Shown here: piece by piece, positions 19,618 through 24,309 of the stretch | How the letters are laid out: each line of letters starts with the position of its first letter | How positions within the stretch are numbered: position 1 is the stretch's first letter | IMG/VR virus record: IMGVR_UViG_3300033997_000435 | Location: 1-24,309 of that record | Origin: a virus | Length of the DNA stretch: 24,309 bases | Strand: one strand, 5' to 3' | Program-made: the position numbers and the translations under genes | Notes under the pieces: generated by a model | Told to the model about the DNA's origin: nothing | Seen by the model: only the letters and a program-made list of their open reading frames with translations | Database searches by the model: none

Positions 19618-19889
19618 TGGGGGATTTGAATCTGGCCGACCTGCTGCTGCAGGTGTTCGGCGACAAGGCCGCCGCCTGGGTGGCGGTGGTGGGGCTTTGC
19701 CTGGTGGTGTGGTCGCAGTTGCGAGCCGCTATCCCGCAAGCATGGTGGGAGAAGTTGCCCCGTCCGGTGTTGGTTGTGCTGGACGTGCTGGCTGCTAACT
19801 GGGGGAGCGCGAAGAATGGAACCGGCACTGATAAGCGGATTGACCCGGCTCGCCCTGCTGGTAGCCGAGCAGCTCAACGCATCCCGTGA
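19617..19889 (+). CDS. Membrane protein in lysis cassette (90 aa)
   Basis: Overlaps the endolysin stop by one base (TGATG). One membrane segment, AAAWVAVVGLCLVVW (about residues 20-34), then an amphipathic part (QLRAAIPQAWWEKLPRPVLV) and a basic tail. It may be a second holin, an antiholin or an inner-membrane spanin-like protein; the sequence does not decide. It overlaps the following gene by 74 bases. Confidence 0.7.
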   Translation: MGDLNLADLLLQVFGDKAAAWVAVVGLCLVVWSQLRAAIPQAWWEKLPRPVLVVLDVLAANWGSAKNGTGTDKRIDPARPAGSRAAQRIP

Positions 19890-20061
19890 GGCTGCGTACT
19901 ATGCCGAGCAAGACGATAGGCGGGAGCGGGCGAAAGCGGCTCCCGCTGCTGCCTTTGCTGGCCTCTTCGGCCCTGCTGCAGGGGTGTACGTCCCCGGCAC
20001 CAGCGCCGAACGCCAGCTGCTACACCACACCCCCGAGGCTGGTGTGGATGGTCAGTCCTGA
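19816..20061 (+). CDS. Lysis-cassette protein of unknown function (81 aa)
   Basis: GGGGGAGCGCGAAGA precedes ATG 19816, a good site. The N-terminal helix (LISGLTRLALLVAEQLNAS) and charged EQDDRRERAK could form a coiled coil. It holds most of the Rz1-like gene in another frame, the place where the inner spanin Rz usually lies, but it has no clear membrane anchor. So an Rz role is only possible. Confidence 0.6.
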   Translation: MEPALISGLTRLALLVAEQLNASREAAYYAEQDDRRERAKAAPAAAFAGLFGPAAGVYVPGTSAERQLLHHTPEAGVDGQS

Positions 20062-20143
20062 TGGGTGGGCGCATCTTCCACCTGATTCGCAGGCCGAGCT
20101 GACCAATTGGATCATCGATGTGCGTGAGTGCATCAAGCAATGA
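19901..20143 (+). CDS. Rz1: Rz1-like outer-membrane spanin lipoprotein
   Basis: The 80-aa product has a basic start (MPSKTIGGSGRKR), a hydrophobic signal (LPLLPLLASSALLQGC) with lipobox LLQGC at Cys29, then a Pro-rich TSPAPAP. This is the Rz1 layout: a short lipoprotein that joins an inner spanin to fuse the membranes at the end of lysis. It overlaps the 81-aa gene at 19816 in the +1 frame, as Rz1 does Rz. ATG 19901 has GTGAGG upstream. Confidence 0.82.
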   Translation: MPSKTIGGSGRKRLPLLPLLASSALLQGCTSPAPAPNASCYTTPPRLVWMVSPDGWAHLPPDSQAELTNWIIDVRECIKQ

Positions 20144-20227
20144 GTACCGAGGCGCCGACACTGGCGACCAATCAGCATCAGACATCGTTGACCCGTTGGG
20201 CTCGACCTGTTGCCGGTGCCTCACCTA

Positions 20228-20304
20228 CACAAAGACATGGGCTCCTTAACCTCTACAGGACAGCGAGGGAGGGGAACCAACCTGGTGGAGTCCATGTCTT
20301 TGTG
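20228..20304 (+). repeat. Long inverted repeat between lysis genes and cos
   Basis: Arms 20228-20245 and 20287-20304 pair over 18 bases with one mismatch; the outer 13 (CACAAAGACATGG and CCATGTCTTTGTG) are perfect. The 41-base interval has no open gene of note. It may end the lysis transcript, act in packaging or be a short mobile remnant. Confidence 0.75.
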
Positions 20305-20415
20305 AGTTTCGCCGCCCAATGCTAGCGCCCTGCAGCAATGCCATTAGCAGCAGCGGGCGGCACCCCCACCCATCCCCCCCCAGGGTAAAGGTACTCCCAG
20401 CCACCCCCCGACTCG

Positions 20416-20454
20416 ACGGGTTGGACGAGGCGCGGTTTTTCACTACATATGAAA
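20416..20454 (+). other. cos: cos site with predicted cosN
   Basis: The sequence from CGCGG (20431) to TATGAAA (20448-20454) matches lambda after its cohesive end in about 20 of 24 positions, from memory. As in lambda, ACG precedes the presumed left nick. By alignment the 12-base overhang is GGTTGGACGAGG (20419-20430). The position 50 bases before the small terminase gene agrees. The exact nick needs end sequencing. Confidence 0.7.
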
Positions 20455-20480
20455 CCCCAAGAAGTGAGGTTGTTGTTTTC

Positions 20481-21017
20481 ATGTCAGAGCCATCAGACAA
20501 GGATCGCCCTGCGCCTGGCTGGCTGAAAAAATCCGACATGGCTGCAAGCCTGGGGATCTCGGTGCAAGCCTTTGATAAGTGGGGAGTTAAGCCAGTAAAA
20601 AAGATCGGGCGCAACGTTTACTTTGATGTGCGCTCGGTTGTGGATAACCGGATCGAGAACGCGATCCAAAAACACCAACCAACGGATCCTCAAGACATGG
20701 ATGAGGATCAACTGGACTTCCAACGGTGGAGGCTCACCAAGGAGCAGGCCGACAAGGCCGAGCGCGAGAACCGGATCGCTGAGCGCCATCAGGTGCCGAC
20801 CGAGTTTGCAACGTTCGCTCTGACGCGCATCGCCGCAAAGGTCAGCAGTCTGCTCGACACCGTTCCACTCACTATGCGCCGCCGTTATCCCGAATTGCAG
20901 ACCAAGCACATCGAGGGGCTCCAGCGCGAACTGGTCATAGCCAGCAACGAGGCGGCCTCCATGGGTGATCTGCTGCCGGAGTTACTGGATGAATATATCG
21001 ACAGCACAAGTAAGTAG
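20481..21017 (+). CDS. Terminase small subunit, lambda Nu1 type
   Basis: The 178-aa product aligns with lambda Nu1 along its length: an N-terminal HTH (KKSDMAASLGISVQAFDKW), a linker, then LDFQRWRLTKEQADKAEREN and ALTRIAAKVSSLLDTVPLTM and RRRYPELQTKHIEGLQREL. Nu1 binds cosB and guides the large subunit to cosN. ATG 20481 gives the usual length; the frame upstream runs through cos. The 3' end overlaps the large subunit by 29 bases, similar to lambda. Confidence 0.95.
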   Translation: MSEPSDKDRPAPGWLKKSDMAASLGISVQAFDKWGVKPVKKIGRNVYFDVRSVVDNRIENAIQKHQPTDPQDMDEDQLDFQRWRLTKEQADKAERENRIAERHQVPTEFATFALTRIAAKVSSLLDTVPLTMRRRYPELQTKHIEGLQRELVIASNEAASMGDLLPELLDEYIDSTSK

Positions 21018-22935
21018 CCTGGCGGCTGCCGTCAACCTTGGGCTGTCAGCCCTGCTCAGGCCGCCGGTGCAGACCGCCGCCGAGTGGATGGATGACCATT
21101 ACTACCTGCCGGTGGAGTCCTCCTATCAGGAGGGGCGCTGGAAGTCGCTCCCGTTCCAGGTGGCCATCATCAACGCGATGGCCAATGACGACATCCGAGA
21201 GGTCAACTTCGTCAAGTCGGCGCGGGTTGGTTACACCAAGATGTTGCTCGGTGTGGCCGCTTACCTGCTGGAGCACAAGAAGCGAAACGGACTGATTTGG
21301 CAACCCACCGATGGGGATGCCGAGTTGTTCGTGAAAAAGCACGTTGAACCCATGATCCGTGACGTGCCGAAAATCAAGGCGCTCGCGCCCTGGTTTGGCA
21401 AGAAGCACCGGGATAACACCCTGGAGCTCAAGCGGTTCGCCAACGGTCGCGGATTGGAGGTGAGGGGCGGCAAGGCAGCCAAGAACTACCGTGAAGCCTC
21501 TCCCGACTTCGGGATCTACGATGAGCTGGCCGCATTCGATGACGACATCGAGAAAGAGGGTTCGCCCACCTTCCTCGGCGATAAGCGGATGGAGGGCTCG
21601 ACCCATCCCAAATCAATTCGTGGCTCTACCCCCAAGATCGCGGGGCAGTGCCAGATTGAGCGGGCGGCCAACGAATCGCCGCACCTGATGCGTTATCACG
21701 TCAAGTGCCCACATTGCCACGCAGAACAGCACCTCAAGTGGGGCGGCCCCGATGCCGAGTTCGGCATCAAGTGGGACGGCAACAACCACCATTCGGCGTT
21801 CTATCTGTGCGAGGCAAATGGCTGCGCCATTCGCCAGCATGAGATGGATTACGAGACGGTGGAACGCTGGATCTGCGAGCGCACCGGCATCTGGACGCGG
21901 GACTCCATCGACTGGTTCGACAGTGATGACCAACCGATCCCGCCTCCCGAGTCGGTGACCTTCCATATCTGGACGGCCTACAGCCCGCTGACGACATGGG
22001 TGCGGATTGTCTCTGACTTCCTTAAAGCGAAGGATGACCAGGGCAAGCTAAAGACCTTCGTCAACACCACGCTGGGCGAGACCTGGGAAGAGGAGACCGG
22101 TGAGAAACTGGAGTGGGAGGCGCTTGCCGCCCGCCGCGAGGTATGGCCGCACCCCGTCCCTGATGGGGTGCTCTATATCACTGTCGGGGCTGATACCCAG
22201 GATGACCGTATCGAGTTCGAGATCACCGGCTGGGGCGTGGGGGAGGAGCAGTGGGTGATCGACTACCAGCGCCTGTACGGCAACCTCGGGCACACCGAGA
22301 TCTGGGATCGACTGCACGAGCAGTTCTCGCGCCAGTTTATCAAGGCCAACGGTGAGGTGATGGATATCGGCCTGGTGCTGATTGACTCGGGTGGTCACTA
22401 CACCGATGAGGTCTATCAGTTCTGTCGCCGCAACCCGCGCAAATATATCCCTATCAAGGGGGCCTCGGTGATGGGCAAACCCATCATCACCTTCCCGCGC
22501 AAGAAGAACCGGCAGGGTGTTTACCTGTCGGAGGTCGGCACCGACACCGCCAAGGACGTGATCTACGCCCGCCTGGCCGATGTGCCTGCATCGCTATCCG
22601 GGCCGCTGCCTGGTTACCGGCACCACCCTGTCGCCGAGTGGGCAGATGAACACTATTTCAAGGGTCTGACCTGTGAGCGAAAGCGGCTGGAGTTTATCAA
22701 GGGCCGCCGCGTCTATCGCTGGGTTAACCCATCCGGCGCCCGCAACGAGCCCACTGACTGCGCGGGTTACTCACTGGCCGCCGTGCGCCTTGGCGTCCAG
22801 CACAAAGGCTGGCGCCTGGTCGCCCGGCATCAGCCAACCACTATCAACCACGCCGAGCCGGTATCCCGCCCGCAGCCAAGACCCACGGCAGCAGGCAACA
22901 GCTGGCTCGGCACAAACTCAGGAGGCTGGCTGTGA
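20989..22935 (+). CDS. Terminase large subunit, lambda gpA type
   Basis: At 648 aa it is close to lambda gpA (641) and matches at many blocks: EWMDDHYYLPVESSYQEGRW, REVNFVKSARVGYTKMLLGV (the ATPase Walker region), IYDELAAFDDDIEKEGSPTF, GTDTAKDVIYARL. It translocates DNA into the head and cuts cosN. ATG 20989 (MNISTAQV) matches the lambda start and replaces an earlier in-frame start inside the Nu1-like gene. A CPHC...C pair near residue 235-280 is also typical of the family. It overlaps gpW by four bases. Confidence 0.97.
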   Translation: MNISTAQVSSLAAAVNLGLSALLRPPVQTAAEWMDDHYYLPVESSYQEGRWKSLPFQVAIINAMANDDIREVNFVKSARVGYTKMLLGVAAYLLEHKKRNGLIWQPTDGDAELFVKKHVEPMIRDVPKIKALAPWFGKKHRDNTLELKRFANGRGLEVRGGKAAKNYREASPDFGIYDELAAFDDDIEKEGSPTFLGDKRMEGSTHPKSIRGSTPKIAGQCQIERAANESPHLMRYHVKCPHCHAEQHLKWGGPDAEFGIKWDGNNHHSAFYLCEANGCAIRQHEMDYETVERWICERTGIWTRDSIDWFDSDDQPIPPPESVTFHIWTAYSPLTTWVRIVSDFLKAKDDQGKLKTFVNTTLGETWEEETGEKLEWEALAARREVWPHPVPDGVLYITVGADTQDDRIEFEITGWGVGEEQWVIDYQRLYGNLGHTEIWDRLHEQFSRQFIKANGEVMDIGLVLIDSGGHYTDEVYQFCRRNPRKYIPIKGASVMGKPIITFPRKKNRQGVYLSEVGTDTAKDVIYARLADVPASLSGPLPGYRHHPVAEWADEHYFKGLTCERKRLEFIKGRRVYRWVNPSGARNEPTDCAGYSLAAVRLGVQHKGWRLVARHQPTTINHAEPVSRPQPRPTAAGNSWLGTNSGGWL

Positions 22936-23141
22936 AGCTGAGCGATATCGACAGCATGATCGAGCTGTACCTGCAGGCCGAGCGCGATGTGCTGGCCGGC
23001 AAGCAGGTAACGTTCCAGGGCCGCACTGTGACCTCTGAAAACCTCAACGAGATCCGCTCTGGTCGGCGGGAGTGGGAGCAGCGCCGCGCCAGCGTGGCCA
23101 ACCCTGCCCGTCAGCCCTATGCCGCCGCGAGGTTTACATGA
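22932..23141 (+). CDS. Head-completion protein, gpW type
   Basis: A 69-aa product of the usual gpW length (68 in lambda), with the helical start LSDIDSMIELYLQAERDVLA, a short strand pair (KQVTFQGRTVTSENLNEI) and a basic C-terminus. gpW joins the portal after packaging and is needed for tail attachment. GTG 22932 overlaps the terminase stop; the stop overlaps the portal start. Confidence 0.88.
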   Translation: MKLSDIDSMIELYLQAERDVLAGKQVTFQGRTVTSENLNEIRSGRREWEQRRASVANPARQPYAAARFT

Positions 23142-24309
23142 GAGCCATAGATAAGTTGGTCGGGTTTATCTCGCCCGGCTGGGCGGCCAACCGGATGCGC
23201 GACCGCTTGCGAATGATGGCCTACGAGGCGGCAATGCCGTCTAGAACCCATCAGGCCAAGCGGGAACGGCGGGGCGCCAACGTGGCCACCCAGCAATCGG
23301 CGATCAGCTTGCGCGAGCAGGCCAGAGCCCTGGACGAAAACCATGACATCGTGATCGGCCTCCTCGACAAAATGGAGGAGCGGATTGTCGGCGGCAAAGG
23401 CATCCAGATCGAGCCGCAGCCCCGCTCTGTCGATGGGCAGTTTCTGGTTGACCTCGCCAAGGAGATCCGCCGGCGCTGGGCTGCCTGGTCGCTCAAACCG
23501 GAAACCACCGGCACCTACACCCGTCCCGCCATGGAGCGCCTGGTCTGTCGTACCTGGTTGCGCGATGGCGAGGTGTTTGGCCGCCGCCTGCTCGGCACCA
23601 TCAAGGGCTATCAGCATCATTCTGACACCCCCTTTTCGGTGGAGGTGCTGGAGCCTGACTTTGTGCCGTTCGAGATGAACAGCGTGGCGGATGGCGTCAG
23701 ACAGGGGATCAAGGTCGATGCCTGGCGCCGGCCGAAATCCTACTTTGTGATGTTCGATCACCCCGGCGAGATGCAGGGCTATCGCTACCGCACCAAGGAG
23801 GTTGAAGCCAGCGAGATGTATCACCTGGCCCTGCGCAAGCGGATCCATCAGCTGCGCGGCGTTACGCTGCTGCACGGTGTCATCACTCGCCTCGCTGACC
23901 TCAAGTCGGTGGAGGAGGCCGAGCGTGTGGCAGCTCGGATCAGTGCCTCGCTCGCCTTCTTCATCAAGAAGGAGGATCCGCAGGGGTATCAGCCTCCGCC
24001 AGATGGTTCGCCGCCGCAAGAGAAGCGAAGTATCGACATCACGCCGGGCATGACCTTTGACGACCTGCGCCCCGGCGAGGATGTCGGGGTTATCCAGTCC
24101 AACCGGCCAAACACAGCCCTAAACGTCTGGCGAGCGGGCCAGCTGCGCTCATCCTGTGCTGGCACTCGCAGCCAGTATTCGAGCGTGGCCCGCGACTATG
24201 ACGGCACCTATTCCGCCCAGCGCCAGGAGCTGGTCGAGGGGTGGGAAGGCTTCGCCGTGCTGCAGGATGAGTTTGTGGCCAACTGGTCGCGCCCTGTTTT
24301 TCGGGATTG
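23138..24309 (+). CDS. Portal protein, lambda gpB type, 3' end outside window
   Basis: ATG 23138 overlaps the gpW stop (ATGA). The first 390 residues match the lambda-type portal: DENHDIVIGLLDKMEERIVG, RTWLRDGEVFGR, VEVLEPDFVP, MYHLALRKRIHQLRGVTLLH and NTALNVWRAGQLRSSCAGTR. The portal forms the ring through which DNA enters and leaves the head. The reading frame is open at the right edge. Confidence 0.95.
   Translation, partial: MRAIDKLVGFISPGWAANRMRDRLRMMAYEAAMPSRTHQAKRERRGANVATQQSAISLREQARALDENHDIVIGLLDKMEERIVGGKGIQIEPQPRSVDGQFLVDLAKEIRRRWAAWSLKPETTGTYTRPAMERLVCRTWLRDGEVFGRRLLGTIKGYQHHSDTPFSVEVLEPDFVPFEMNSVADGVRQGIKVDAWRRPKSYFVMFDHPGEMQGYRYRTKEVEASEMYHLALRKRIHQLRGVTLLHGVITRLADLKSVEEAERVAARISASLAFFIKKEDPQGYQPPPDGSPPQEKRSIDITPGMTFDDLRPGEDVGVIQSNRPNTALNVWRAGQLRSSCAGTRSQYSSVARDYDGTYSAQRQELVEGWEGFAVLQDEFVANWSRPVFRD

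Noticed and set aside
20140-20325. 61-codon frame after the Rz1-like gene
   Set aside because: It starts in an ATGA overlap but runs through the long inverted repeat and has no motif; more likely chance.
23117-24019. 300-codon frame on the minus strand
   Set aside because: It is the shadow of the portal gene.
1-24309. CRISPR arrays, tRNA or rRNA genes, insertion sequences
   Set aside because: None seen: no regularly spaced long repeats, no cloverleaf noticed by eye, and no transposase-like frame. A tRNA scan was not possible.

Overview
This window looks like part of a temperate phage-plasmid of a GC-rich gammaproteobacterium, most likely Aeromonas. The head and packaging genes are lambda-type: a Nu1-like small terminase, a gpA-like large terminase, gpW and a gpB-like portal, preceded by a cos site whose flanks match lambda as I remember it. 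The genome also carries plasmid functions: an IncFII-type RepA with a DnaA box downstream, and a ParA/ribbon-helix-helix partition pair with AT-rich repeat arrays. No protelomerase is visible here, so nothing in the window argues for an N15-like linear plasmid. The host assignment is inferred from composition and from my recollection of related Aeromonas phages.

Layout. 1-1895 is the end of the tail module: a fibre or spike open at the left edge, two small genes and a terminator. 1896-5930 is plasmid maintenance and small regulatory genes: a 66-aa gene behind a LexA box, repA with a candidate antisense RNA, the origin, a row of CUUG-loop hairpins, an HTH regulator divergent from a 62-aa gene, and parA with its RHH partner. 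5985-7485 is the immunity region, with a leftward CI-like operon that also encodes a stand-alone LuxR-type HTH protein. 7486-10807 is a tightly overlapped rightward early operon from a cro-like gene to a tyrosine recombinase, including a possible Q antiterminator. 10868-17756 holds accessory genes in one direction: HsdS-like, coiled-coil, adenine methyltransferase, HNH, a degenerate recombinase and many unknown small genes. 17777-18514 is a leftward LuxR-type receptor with its acyl-homoserine-lactone pocket residues intact. 18515-20143 is a late control region and the lysis genes. 20144-24309 is cos, terminase, gpW and portal, which runs off the right edge.

How it may work together. The CI-like repressor lacks the Ser/Lys dyad of self-cleaving repressors, so induction probably needs another protein. 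Two related small proteins, sharing a YxGPDVxDxVV core, are candidates: one sits behind a near-consensus LexA box, the other is divergent from an HTH regulator. The LuxR-type receptor adds a possible population-density input. A copy of the CI operator half-site pattern lies in a promoter that reads toward repA, which would link immunity to replication. These links are inferences from sequence layout and none has been tested here.
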